Origin: Deltaproteobacteria bacterium RIFOXYA12_FULL_61_11 | GTDB lineage: Bacteria; Bdellovibrionota_F; JAHFAK01; YA12-FULL-61-11 | DNA length: 13,543 nt | NCBI GenBank assembly: GCA_001799195.1 | Contig: MGSU01000006.1 | Coordinates: forward strand, 1 to 13,543 | Reading direction: 5' to 3' | In this document: one piece after another, positions 6,398-13,543 of the stretch | Numbering within the stretch: the stretch's first letter is position 1 | How the letters are laid out: each line of letters opens with the position of its first letter | The notes under the pieces: model-generated | What the model saw: only the letters and a program-made list of their open reading frames with translations | What the model was told of the DNA's origin: nothing | Database searches by the model: none | Position numbers and translations under genes: made by a program

Positions 6398-7366
6398 TCA
6401 ACGGAGGCCTTCGGCAGCACCACTTTTCGGCTCTGTCGAACGCGGTCCGGACCGCCGGGGACGAACGGTGAGGTCCATGGTGCCGAGGGTGACGGACATC
6501 TCGGGTTCGACCGACGTGGTCAGCCAGACATTGCCGCCGATGACCGCACCCTCGCCAATCACGGTATTCCCCCCGAGGATGGTAGCACCGGCGTAGATGG
6601 TGACGTTGTTGCCGATGGTCGGGTGCCGCTTTTCCCCGCGAATGGCCCTCCCCGTCGGGTCCTTGCGAATACTCAGGGCGCCGAGCGTGACCCCTTGATA
6701 GATCTTCGCGTTGTCGCCAATGGTCGTGGTCTCCCCGATGACAACCCCGGTGCCGTGATCGATGAAGAAGGCCCGCCCGATGGACGCACCGGGGTGGATG
6801 TCGATCCCGGTGAGGCAGTGCGCGTGCTCGTTGATGATCCTCGGGATCATGGGGACCTTGAGTTCGTATAGGATATGGGCAATGCGATGGGCGGTGATGG
6901 CGAGGACGAAGGGGTAGCTCATTACCACCTCTTCGGTGCTGGCCGCTGCGGGATCCCCTTCGAATGCGGCTCGAACATCTTCCGCCAGGAAGACGCGCAG
7001 CTCGGGCAGTTTACCGAGGAGTATTGCGGTGATCTCAACAGCCTTCTCCCGGCACGTCGCCTCGCTGCACTCTCCGGTTTGTCGTTCGCACGTGCAGCAC
7101 AAAGCCTTGAACACCTCATCGGACAGCATCCCCTCGATGGCGTCGAGGAGACCACCAACGTGGAAGTTCTCGTTCTGGCGCGTCACCCCCTGGGTCCCGA
7201 CGAAACCCGGGAAGAGGAGCTGTCTCAGAGCATCAAAAATCCGGACGATGCGATCCCTGCTCGGCAGGCTCTTCCCGTCGATGTGGTTGAGCACCCCATC
7301 CTGGCAGTACGTGGCGACGACTGCTTGTACTGTTTTTTGGAAAACCTCTCGGTTTTGGTACTGCAT
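6398..7366 (-). CDS. cysE: Serine O-acetyltransferase
   Basis: A 322-residue enzyme transferring acetyl from acetyl-CoA to serine, the committed step of cysteine synthesis. The N-terminal two-fifths are helical, followed by the SAT core ([21 protein letters not shown]), then a left-handed beta-helix of hexapeptide repeats. Catalytic residues are visible: Asp189 in GIDIHPGA, Asp203-His204 in FFIDHGTGV, and His248 in KRHPTIG. It is longer than the approximately 270-residue enteric CysE. A cysteine cluster in the N-terminal part (Cys90, 91, 93, 100, 105) suggests a metal site or redox control. The C-terminus ends GLR, without the terminal Ile that enteric CysE inserts into the CysK active site. 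The ATG follows GAGG by 10 bases and a sigma70-like promoter lies close upstream. Confidence 0.94.
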   Translation of the reverse strand: MQYQNREVFQKTVQAVVATYCQDGVLNHIDGKSLPSRDRIVRIFDALRQLLFPGFVGTQGVTRQNENFHVGGLLDAIEGMLSDEVFKALCCTCERQTGECSEATCREKAVEITAILLGKLPELRVFLAEDVRAAFEGDPAAASTEEVVMSYPFVLAITAHRIAHILYELKVPMIPRIINEHAHCLTGIDIHPGASIGRAFFIDHGTGVVIGETTTIGDNAKIYQGVTLGALSIRKDPTGRAIRGEKRHPTIGNNVTIYAGATILGGNTVIGEGAVIGGNVWLTTSVEPEMSVTLGTMDLTVRPRRSGPRSTEPKSGAAEGLR

Positions 7367-7411
7367 GGCTCTTCGACCTCACCCACGGGTTCCGGACAGA
7401 AACGGGTGTGA

Positions 7412-7439
7412 ACGATAGCAATTCCCATCCACTTGTCAA
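7412..7439 (-). promoter_or_regulatory. Sigma70-type promoter for cysE-cysK
   Basis: On the minus strand, a perfect TTGACA (7439-7434) is followed after 16 bases by TATCGT (7417-7412), matching four of six -10 positions. The predicted transcript would start about 40 bases before the cysE ATG. The rest of the gap after the upstream kinase gene (7440-7540) has GC-rich partial hairpins but no T-run, so no clear intrinsic terminator separates the two. Confidence 0.55.
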
Positions 7440-7540
7440 CGTAGCCCGCGCGCCCGGGTAACCCTGTTTTCCACGAGGGGCTGAGGTACCAGACCTGGGA
7501 CGCGCGCGATGCGAGGGTAGAGGAGTTTTCGTGCGCTGGA

Positions 7541-8218
7541 TCAGGACAACGCTCTTAGACCGAAGCGGAGCTCGGTCTGCTCGGGAACCTCGAAGGTCGT
7601 TTGCTCGAGGGATTCCCAGACCTGCTCGCACATCGAGGCAAAATCCTCGGGGTTGTTGACGAAATCGAGCCCGTCGGTGTCGATGGTCAACACTTTGCCG
7701 GGATAGGTCGCGACCCAGTCCTCGTAATGATTGGCAAGCTGCTGCAAATATTCCCGTTTGATGGAACGTTCGAACTCTCGGCCGCGCTGCGCGATGCGGT
7801 GGCACAGCGTCGGCACTGAAGCCCGCAGGTAGACCAAGAGGTCCGGGACTTCCAGGTTCTGCGCCATGTTCTCGAATAGCTCGAGGTAGCAGCGATAGTC
7901 GTTCTCGCTCATGTTTCCTTGCAAATACAAGTTCTTGGCGAAAACATAGGGATCTTCGTAGATGCTCCTGTCCTGAATGGTGGCCTCTCCGCTACGCTGG
8001 ATGCCGTAATGGTGAGCGAAGCGCTTGGAAAGGAAGAAGACCTGCAGATGGAAGGCCCAGCGCTTCATATCCTTGTAGAAGCCCGCCAAGTAAGGATTTT
8101 GCTCGACGACCTCGTAGAAGCGCTTGAACGAATAGCGCTCAGCAAACATTGTCGTGAAGGTCGACTTCCCCACCCCGATGTTCCCTGCCATCACGATGAA
8201 TGCGGGCTCCGTCCTCAT
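7541..8218 (-). CDS. Deoxynucleoside kinase, DRS-motif type
   Basis: A 225-residue kinase of the deoxyadenosine/deoxyguanosine/deoxycytidine kinase family, phosphorylating deoxynucleosides to monophosphates for salvage. The P-loop is GNIGVGKST (12-20), the substrate/catalytic region has Glu36 and the DRS motif (Asp83-Arg84-Ser85 in QDRSIYED), and the arginine-rich lid is RGREFER (145-151). DFVNNPEDF (185-193) is shared with the upstream kinase. The start is well supported: GAGGAGG lies about six bases before the ATG, inside the coding sequence of the preceding kinase gene, which overlaps this one by 80 bases in another frame. The DRS version resembles deoxyadenosine/deoxyguanosine kinases, but the preferred base cannot be read with confidence. 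It is the second member of a tandem pair. Confidence 0.92.
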   Translation of the reverse strand: MRTEPAFIVMAGNIGVGKSTFTTMFAERYSFKRFYEVVEQNPYLAGFYKDMKRWAFHLQVFFLSKRFAHHYGIQRSGEATIQDRSIYEDPYVFAKNLYLQGNMSENDYRCYLELFENMAQNLEVPDLLVYLRASVPTLCHRIAQRGREFERSIKREYLQQLANHYEDWVATYPGKVLTIDTDGLDFVNNPEDFASMCEQVWESLEQTTFEVPEQTELRFGLRALS

Positions 8219-8852
8219 GTGTAGCCTCCTCGAGCTTGCTGAAGATACATGTTTTGATCGCTTCGTAATCCGCGGGGTTGTTCACGAAATCGTACCGCTC
8301 GGCATCGAGGACCAACACGTTCCTCGGAGACTCGTCCCCCTGGGCGTACGCGGTAAAATACTCGTCGTAGTGGTCGATCAACTTCTGGATGTAGGCTTTA
8401 CTGATGTCCCGTTCGAACTCACGGTCGCGCAGGGCGATACGGTTCATGATCGTGCCGACCCCCGACTTCAGATACACCACGAGCTCGGGTTTCCGAACCT
8501 GCACCTGGAACGTTTTGAAACAATTGAGATACAATTGATAATCCTCGGCGTCGAGGTTGGCTTGGGCGAAGATCCGGTCCTTGTCGAAGAGATAGTCGGA
8601 GATGCTGAGGAACGAATTGCGCCGTTCCCAGACTTTTTGCAGTTCGCGCTGCTGACGGAACCTGGAGAGAAGGAAGAAGATCTGGGTCTCGAACCCATTG
8701 GCCGTGGGATTCTTGTAGAATCCACCGGTGAGGAACGGATTGTTCTCGAAGGTTTCGAGTATCGGTTTGATATTGGTGTCCCGGGCAAGATAGCGACACA
8801 AGGTGGTCTTACCTACCCCGATGACCCCCTCGATGACGAGATAACACCCCAT
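8139..8852 (-). CDS. Deoxynucleoside kinase, SDY-motif type
   Basis: A 237-residue paralogue of the downstream kinase. The P-loop is GVIGVGKTT (9-17), and the lid is LRDREFERD (141-149) with DFVNNPADY at 188-196. The family's D/ERS motif is replaced by SDY (Ser85-Asp86-Tyr87 in SISDYLFDKD), as in a separate group of bacterial deoxynucleoside kinases, so this is not a recent duplicate. The last roughly 26 residues (from THEDGA) are encoded within the 80-base overlap with the next gene; they are Arg/His/Asp/Glu-rich and unlike a normal kinase C-terminus, so their sequence is probably constrained by the other frame. The ATG at 8850-8852 has AGAGG about 7 bases upstream. A strong promoter lies just upstream. 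Substrate is unknown; pairing with the second kinase as a heterodimer is possible. Confidence 0.9.
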   Translation of the reverse strand: MGCYLVIEGVIGVGKTTLCRYLARDTNIKPILETFENNPFLTGGFYKNPTANGFETQIFFLLSRFRQQRELQKVWERRNSFLSISDYLFDKDRIFAQANLDAEDYQLYLNCFKTFQVQVRKPELVVYLKSGVGTIMNRIALRDREFERDISKAYIQKLIDHYDEYFTAYAQGDESPRNVLVLDAERYDFVNNPADYEAIKTCIFSKLEEATHEDGARIHRDGREHRGGEVDLHDNVC

Positions 8853-8859
8853 GGTATAC

Positions 8860-8874
8860 CTCTTTTCAGAAGAG
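8860..8874 (-). promoter_or_regulatory. Small hairpin covering the first kinase ribosome-binding site
   Basis: In the leader, CTCTT and AAGAG form a 5-bp stem with a 5-nt loop; the 3' arm is part of the AGAGG ribosome-binding site seven bases before the ATG. The stem is short and A/T-rich, so any effect on initiation would be mild and may be fortuitous. Confidence 0.22.
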
Positions 8875-8900
8875 CCCTTGTACTGACCGGAATGATATAC

Positions 8901-8929
8901 GTTATAGTGAGATGCCCTACATCTGTCAA
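8901..8929 (-). promoter_or_regulatory. Strong sigma70-type promoter for the kinase pair
   Basis: On the minus strand, TTGACA (8929-8924, perfect) and TATAAC (8906-8901, five of six) are separated by the optimal 17 bases. Transcription would start near 8894, about 40 bases before the first kinase ATG. The spacer holds a small inverted repeat (GATG, five bases, CATC; 8911-8923) that could be an operator half-site pair or coincidence. Confidence 0.7.
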
Positions 8930-9212
8930 CAATATTTCGCCCTACATGACGATAAATATCATTACTCGTTGACCTCAGGATACTTTCCCCATAATAATAA
9001 TTATCAATACAATTTCAATGTATTATATAACTCCATGATCATTTTAGAGCCGCTGTCGATCATGCCGCCATGTGTCACCCACACAAGCTCCACTTCGCGA
9101 GAGGATCGGCGAAAGTGATGGATTTCCGCCGCTATCTGGTCTATGGATCGAGATCCGGAGCGCTATCAGCTCCGCTCGACAAGAACAGTTCCTCAGGTTC
9201 GACGCGGCGATC
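8930..9212 (+). promoter_or_regulatory. AT-rich divergent region with likely mrdA-rodA promoter
   Basis: This stretch is far richer in A/T than the rest of the window and holds no credible gene. Best plus-strand promoter candidates: TTGACC (8969-8974) with AATAAT (8993-8998) at 18 bases, and a TATTATATAA segment near 9020-9030 as an alternative -10. An inverted repeat AATACA/TGTATT flanks 7 bases around 9006-9024. From 9048 the mrdA frame is open, with a GTG at 9072, but the extra residues do not look like PBP2. I therefore read 9072-9212 as untranslated leader. Confidence 0.4.
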
Positions 9213-11159
9213 ATGGCCATTTACAAGCACGCCGACCTCACCGACCTCAAGAAACGACTCACCCCTTTGGGGATTTTCATTGTCTTCTGCCTGGTAGTCC
9301 TCGTGGCCCGCCTGTTCTACCTGCAAATCGTCATGGGTAACGATTACCGGACCTGGTCCGATAGAAATCGCATTTCTAAACAATGGGTACCAGCCTTGCG
9401 CGGCAATATACTCGACCGTGAAGGGCGCCTCTTGGTCAGCAACAAACCCTCCTTCGACTTGCTGGTAACCCGAGCCTACCTCAAAACCGAGATCCTGGAC
9501 GCGGTCCGCTTCATCAATACCTTCCTCGATCTGGACCTCGAGGACCCAGAGGTCCTGGCGCGGAAAATTCAACGCAACAACCGTTTCAAACCATTGACTA
9601 TTCGCAGGGATCTCAGCAGAGAACAGCTCGCTTTGGTGGAGTCCCACAGACTCGACGACCGCCTCGACGGCTTTGACATCGAGGTCTCCCACATCCGCGA
9701 GTACCGACTCGGCGAGGCAGGAGCCCATCTCTGGGGTTATCTCGGGGAGATATCGGAACTCCAACTCGAACGCATGGATGTCGAAACAACCGTCGATGGA
9801 CGCAAGTACCGGTTGGGCAGCACCTTGGGTAAATTCGGCCTCGAGGCCATGTTGGAGAGCTATCTCAAGGGCGTAGACGGAACACTCCCGGTCGAGGTCG
9901 ATGCGCGTGGCAGAGTCCACGAAGAAATCCGCTTCGCTTCGATCCTGCCTTTCAACATGACCGAAGAACCCCAGCACGGCCTCGACGTCTTCACCACCAT
10001 CGATCTCGACCTCGAACTGACGGGTTATCAAACCTTCACCCCAGAAGAAACCGGCGCTCTCGTCGCCTTGCACGTACCCAGCGGCGATATCCTGGCCATG
10101 GTTAGCCGACCCAGCTTCGACCCCCATCAATTTTCCAAACCTCTCTCGAAGGCAGCTTGGAAGTACCTCAACGATGCCGCCCTCAAGCCGCTCACCGATC
10201 GTTGTGTCGCGGGCCTCTATTCTCCCGGTTCTACTTACAAACCGCTGGTTGCCTTGGCAGCGCTCGAAGCCGGCGTGATCGACGAGCACTTCTCCGTGGA
10301 CTGCAAAGGCGAGATCTATCTCGGAAATCACTCCTTCGGTTGTTGGAAGAAAGGTGGGCACGGGGTGGTGTCGCTGCACAATGCGATATGCCAATCCTGT
10401 GATGTCTGGTTCTACCGGGTCGGTGCGTTGCTCGGCGTCGATGCCCTCGCATCCTGGGCGAAACGGTTCGGTCTCGGTCAGCGCAGCCCTCTCAATCTGA
10501 ACCATGAACGCTCGGGCCTGGTACCGTCGAGCGCATGGAAGGAAAAAGCTCTAAAAATCCCCTGGCAGAAAGGCGAGACCCTGATCACTGCCATTGGTCA
10601 AGGCTTCACCTTGGTCTCACCGCTCCAACTCGCCCTGATGACTGCGACGATAGCCAACCGCGGGACCCTGATCCCGCCGCACCTGATCAAGAAAATCGTT
10701 TCCAATACAAACGGTTTCGAGATCAGCCCCCCTCGCAGCGAACCTCAGCGTATGAAACTTTCCGCACACAATCTCAACGTCGTCATCGAGGCGATGGGAG
10801 CCGTCGTCAATCAACCCGGAGGTACAGCCTATTGGTTCTGTCGTTTGCCCGACCTACCGATCGCCGGGAAAACCGGTACCGTACAAGTCGTGCGCAAAGC
10901 CATCCAGAAGGAATTTCCCAAAGAGCGGAAATACAAAGACCACGCACTGTTCATCGCCTTCGCCCCTGTCCACGATCCCGAGCTCGCGGTCGCGGTCGTC
11001 GTGGAACACGGTGAGCACGGTAGTTCAGGCGCATCCCCCAAAGCCAAGGCGGTCATAGAACGGTACTTTGCGAAACAACGAGATCGCTCCGGTGCTAGAG
11101 GGCCTGTTGATCCCGGACATCTCCCCGTCACGCTATCCATCCCCGGAGGTCAGCGGTGA
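9213..11159 (+). CDS. mrdA: Penicillin-binding protein 2, elongasome transpeptidase
   Basis: A 648-residue class B PBP that crosslinks peptidoglycan during cell elongation together with RodA. A short cytoplasmic N-terminus (MAIYKHADLTDLKKR) is followed by one membrane anchor (about 17-38), a dimerisation/pedestal domain that starts with the ALRGNILDREGRLL segment, and the transpeptidase domain. The active-site triad is complete: SxxK at Ser340-Lys343 (PGSTYKP), SxD at 395-397 (SCD), and KTG at 553-555 (AGKTGT). The length is typical for PBP2. I chose the ATG at 9213 because the family begins this close to the anchor, although no good ribosome-binding site precedes it; a GTG at 9072 would add 47 residues. 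The rodA start overlaps its stop by four bases. It is not accompanied by mreBCD here; divergent kinase genes lie upstream. Confidence 0.94.
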   Translation: MAIYKHADLTDLKKRLTPLGIFIVFCLVVLVARLFYLQIVMGNDYRTWSDRNRISKQWVPALRGNILDREGRLLVSNKPSFDLLVTRAYLKTEILDAVRFINTFLDLDLEDPEVLARKIQRNNRFKPLTIRRDLSREQLALVESHRLDDRLDGFDIEVSHIREYRLGEAGAHLWGYLGEISELQLERMDVETTVDGRKYRLGSTLGKFGLEAMLESYLKGVDGTLPVEVDARGRVHEEIRFASILPFNMTEEPQHGLDVFTTIDLDLELTGYQTFTPEETGALVALHVPSGDILAMVSRPSFDPHQFSKPLSKAAWKYLNDAALKPLTDRCVAGLYSPGSTYKPLVALAALEAGVIDEHFSVDCKGEIYLGNHSFGCWKKGGHGVVSLHNAICQSCDVWFYRVGALLGVDALASWAKRFGLGQRSPLNLNHERSGLVPSSAWKEKALKIPWQKGETLITAIGQGFTLVSPLQLALMTATIANRGTLIPPHLIKKIVSNTNGFEISPPRSEPQRMKLSAHNLNVVIEAMGAVVNQPGGTAYWFCRLPDLPIAGKTGTVQVVRKAIQKEFPKERKYKDHALFIAFAPVHDPELAVAVVVEHGEHGSSGASPKAKAVIERYFAKQRDRSGARGPVDPGHLPVTLSIPGGQR

Positions 11160-12277
11160 AGACCGGTTTCTTCGATCGCCGAGCGTTCGGCCAGATCCCC
11201 TGGGGATTACTCCTGGTCAACGCCATTATCATCCTCCTGGGCCTCTGCACCCTCTATAGCACGACCATGACCAGTGAACTCAAGCAGGGGCTCGATCACC
11301 ACTTCCGGCAGCAGGTACTCTGGGTTTTCCTCGGTTTGATCGTCCTGGTGGCTACGGTCATGCCCGACTACAAGCACGTAGCCCAATTGGCCTGGCCGAT
11401 CTATGTCCTGAACGTACTACTCCTGCTCTTCGTCCTCCTCGAGGGGAGAGCAATACTCGGGAGCCGTCGCTGGCTCAACCTCGGTCCCTTGACCATCCAA
11501 CCATCTGAGCTAATGAAGATTTCGATCATCTTCGTCCTTGCGAAGATGTTCAACCAGGACACACCCCGTACCGGTTATGGGCTCAAGGACCTCATCCTGC
11601 CGATGCTCGTGGTCCTCGGTCCGGCAATCCTGATCCTCAAAGAACCCGACCTCGGTACTACCCTGATGTTGGGGATGATGGTGGTCTTCATCTTCGTCTT
11701 CGTGGGGATGCACTGGCGGCTTCTGATTGGCTCGGCCGTAATCGTCCTGCTATCGGCGCCCTTGGCCTGGTTTTTCGTACTCAAGGACTACCAGAAGGGC
11801 CGTATCATGACTTTGATCGAACCAGGTCAGGACCCGCTGGGCAAGGGCTACCAGATCATGCAAGCCATCGTCACTACCGGCTCCGGCATGCTCTTCGGCA
11901 AAGGCTTCCTCCAAGGGACCCAGAACCAACTCGGTTTTATCCCAAAACCGCATACCGATTTCATTTTCTCAGCCTTTGCCGAGGAATGGGGGTTCGTAGG
12001 CAGTACGACCGTGCTCTTGTTCTACCTCCTCTACATACTCGCAGGGTTGGCCATCGCTTCGAAGGCTCGGGACCGCTTCGGAGCGGTCATCGCCATTGGC
12101 GTTGTGGCGATGTTCTTCTTCCAGGTCCTGGTCAATGTCGGCATGGAGATCGGACTGATGCCGGTGGTCGGGGTCACCCTACCATTCTTCAGTTACGGAG
12201 GCTCGGCCATGGTCCTGAATCTCTTCTGCACCGGCCTGCTGGTCAACATCGCCATGCATCGTCACCTCTTCAACTAG
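11156..12277 (+). CDS. rodA: RodA, SEDS peptidoglycan glycosyltransferase
   Basis: A 373-residue polytopic membrane protein with about ten hydrophobic segments, polymerising lipid II into glycan strands during elongation as partner of PBP2. SEDS signatures are plain: SRRWLNLGPLTIQPSELMK (103-121), KEPDLGTTL (162-170), PKPHTDFIFSAFAEEWGF (263-280) containing the essential Asp268, and LPFFSYGGS (342-350). The length is normal. The GTG start overlaps the mrdA stop (GTGA, 11156-11159), with GGAGG six bases upstream inside the mrdA coding sequence, so translation is probably coupled, matching the one-to-one complex the two proteins form. Confidence 0.97.
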   Translation: MKTGFFDRRAFGQIPWGLLLVNAIIILLGLCTLYSTTMTSELKQGLDHHFRQQVLWVFLGLIVLVATVMPDYKHVAQLAWPIYVLNVLLLLFVLLEGRAILGSRRWLNLGPLTIQPSELMKISIIFVLAKMFNQDTPRTGYGLKDLILPMLVVLGPAILILKEPDLGTTLMLGMMVVFIFVFVGMHWRLLIGSAVIVLLSAPLAWFFVLKDYQKGRIMTLIEPGQDPLGKGYQIMQAIVTTGSGMLFGKGFLQGTQNQLGFIPKPHTDFIFSAFAEEWGFVGSTTVLLFYLLYILAGLAIASKARDRFGAVIAIGVVAMFFFQVLVNVGMEIGLMPVVGVTLPFFSYGGSAMVLNLFCTGLLVNIAMHRHLFN

Positions 12278-12364
12278 CTCTCGTCGTATCCCTCGCGATC
12301 CTGCTGGTAATAATGAACCGTCTGGAGTAAGAGGTTCATGGTGTGTCCACAGCGTGGGGAAATC

Positions 12365-13543
12365 ATGGAAGCCCAAGAACTCATTGCCTTGAACGATAAT
12401 TTCGGCGCTCACAACTATCACCCATTGCCTGTGGTGCTGCGCGAGGGTGAGGGGGTGTGGGTGAAAGACGTGGAAGGCAAGACCTACCTGGACATGCTCA
12501 GTGCGTATTCCGCCCTGAATTTCGGCCATTGCCAACCGGACATCGTCGCAGCTCTGGTCCGCCAGGCGGCAAAACTGACCCTAACCTCTCGGGCTTTCCA
12601 CAATGAACTCCTCGGTCCCTTCTTGAAAGAGGTCTGCGAACTCACCGGCATGGAGATGGCTCTACCCATGAACACCGGCGCCGAAGCGGTCGAGACCGCG
12701 ATCAAGGCCGCGCGAAAATGGGGGTATCGGATAAAAGGAGTACCGGAGAACTGCGCGGAGATCGTGGTCTTCAGCGATAACTTCCACGGCCGGACCATCA
12801 CCATCATCAGTTTCTCCACTGAAGCGGCCTACCGCGACGGATTCGGTCCTTTCACCCCCGGCTTCCGCAAGGTCACCTTCGGCTATACAGACGAAATCGA
12901 AACCGCCCTCAACGACCGCACGGTCGCCGTGCTGATCGAACCCATCCAGGGAGAGGGTGGTATCATCGTGCCCGAGAACGCCTTCCTGCAGCGCACCCGG
13001 CAACTCTGCACCGAACGAAAGGTCCTCTTCATCGCTGACGAGATCCAGACCGGCCTCGGGCGTACGGGTCGGCTCTTCGCGTGCGAGCACAGCGGGATCA
13101 CCCCCGACATGTACATCCTCGGTAAAGCCCTCGGCGGTGGGCTCTATCCCGTATCGATAGTCACCTCGTCCCGCGAGGTCCTCGGCGTCTTCCGTCCCGG
13201 GGAACACGGGAGCACCTTCGGCGGCAACCCTCTCGCTTGTGCAGTGGGTCTGGCAGCCCTCGAGCAACTCCGTAAACCGGGGCTGTTCGAGCACGTAGAC
13301 AAGATCGGCTCCTACTTCATGGAACAACTGGCCACCCTCCGACATCCCGATATCGATCACGTACGTGGCCGCGGACTTCTCATCGGCTTGGTCCTCAAGA
13401 AAGCCTCGCGCGGCGCCCGCCCGTATTGCGAAGCCCTGGCCAACGAAGGCCTGCTCTGTAAAGAAACTCATGACCTCGTGATCCGTTTTGCGCCACCGCT
13501 GATCATCACCCGCGAGGAGATAGATTGGGCGATGGTTCGAATC
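12365..13543 (+). CDS. rocD: Ornithine aminotransferase, last few residues outside window
   Basis: An open frame of 393 codons reaches the right edge; comparison with the roughly 400-residue family suggests only a handful of residues are missing. The enzyme is a class III PLP aminotransferase interconverting ornithine and glutamate semialdehyde, linking arginine and proline metabolism. Diagnostic segments: GAHNYHPLPVV (14-24), MLSAYSALNFGH (44-55), TLTSRAFHN (72-80), PMNTGAEAVETA (101-112), IEPIQGEGG (191-199), ADEIQTGLGRTG (224-235) with the cofactor-binding Asp225, the PLP lysine Lys254 in ILGKALGGG, and STFGGNPLACAV. The ATG at 12365 follows GGGGA and matches the usual family N-terminus; an in-frame ATG at 12338, preceded by GGAG 10 bases away, would add nine residues. 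It lies 87 bases after rodA and may share its transcript, without a functional link. Confidence 0.95.
   Translation, partial: MEAQELIALNDNFGAHNYHPLPVVLREGEGVWVKDVEGKTYLDMLSAYSALNFGHCQPDIVAALVRQAAKLTLTSRAFHNELLGPFLKEVCELTGMEMALPMNTGAEAVETAIKAARKWGYRIKGVPENCAEIVVFSDNFHGRTITIISFSTEAAYRDGFGPFTPGFRKVTFGYTDEIETALNDRTVAVLIEPIQGEGGIIVPENAFLQRTRQLCTERKVLFIADEIQTGLGRTGRLFACEHSGITPDMYILGKALGGGLYPVSIVTSSREVLGVFRPGEHGSTFGGNPLACAVGLAALEQLRKPGLFEHVDKIGSYFMEQLATLRHPDIDHVRGRGLLIGLVLKKASRGARPYCEALANEGLLCKETHDLVIRFAPPLIITREEIDWAMVRI

Noticed and set aside
8154-8972. Plus-strand ORF of 272 codons across the kinase genes
   Set aside because: It is the reverse complement of the kinase coding sequence and its start falls inside the second kinase gene; both kinases have full motifs on the other strand.
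8990-9008. Possible Fur box in the divergent region
   Set aside because: About 13 of 19 positions match the Fur consensus, but the segment is a simple TAA-type repeat in AT-rich DNA where such matches are expected, and the flanking genes have no iron link.
9141-10505. Long minus-strand ORF of 454 codons inside mrdA
   Set aside because: It is antisense to conserved PBP2 coding sequence; long antisense frames are expected in GC-rich genes, and its product resembles no family.
12662-13471. Minus-strand ORF of 269 codons inside the ornithine aminotransferase gene
   Set aside because: Antisense shadow of a clearly conserved enzyme, with low-complexity acidic composition and no recognisable domain.

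Overview
The window is GC-rich, densely coding bacterial chromosome from a Gram-negative rod. Evidence is a PBP2/RodA elongation pair and at least one clear lipoprotein. The family mix is a PAS/GAF sensor with a LuxR-type helix-turn-helix, an approximately 320-residue serine acetyltransferase ending in hexapeptide repeats, and tandem deoxynucleoside kinases. It would fit a Desulfobacterota-like lineage, but that placement is an impression rather than a measurement. No tRNA, rRNA, CRISPR array, insertion sequence or prophage gene is visible.

Layout, left to right. (1) 1-461, minus strand: the N-terminal part of a probable Pro/Gly/Glu-rich lipoprotein that runs off the left edge. (2) 694-4229, plus strand: an acyl-CoA dehydrogenase joined by a GTGA stop/start overlap to a large PAS-PAS-GAF-GAF-LuxR regulator. 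(3) 4230-4498: an AT-richer, non-coding gap that folds into a compact multi-helix element. (4) 4499-4897, plus strand: a stand-alone CheY-like receiver. (5) 5019-8852, minus strand: two overlapping deoxynucleoside kinase genes, then cysE, cysK and a small lipoprotein gene, with good sigma70-like promoters before the first kinase and before cysE. (6) 8853-9212: an AT-rich divergent promoter region. (7) 9213-12277, plus strand: mrdA (PBP2) and rodA, overlapping by four bases. (8) 12365 to the right edge: ornithine aminotransferase, nearly complete.

How the genes work together. CysE makes O-acetylserine, which CysK converts to cysteine; their 14-nt spacing and the promoter before cysE indicate one unit. 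The two kinases would salvage deoxynucleosides and may form a heterodimer. RodA polymerises glycan strands and PBP2 crosslinks them during side-wall growth. The acyl-CoA dehydrogenase is probably co-translated with a regulator that has sensor domains but no kinase or receiver, so it may respond directly to a ligand linked to that metabolism.

Most of the window is conventional. The points most worth checking are the structured element at 4307-4403, the divergent kinase pair with an 80-bp overlap, the relocated catalytic base predicted in the acyl-CoA dehydrogenase, and the dehydrogenase-regulator coupling.
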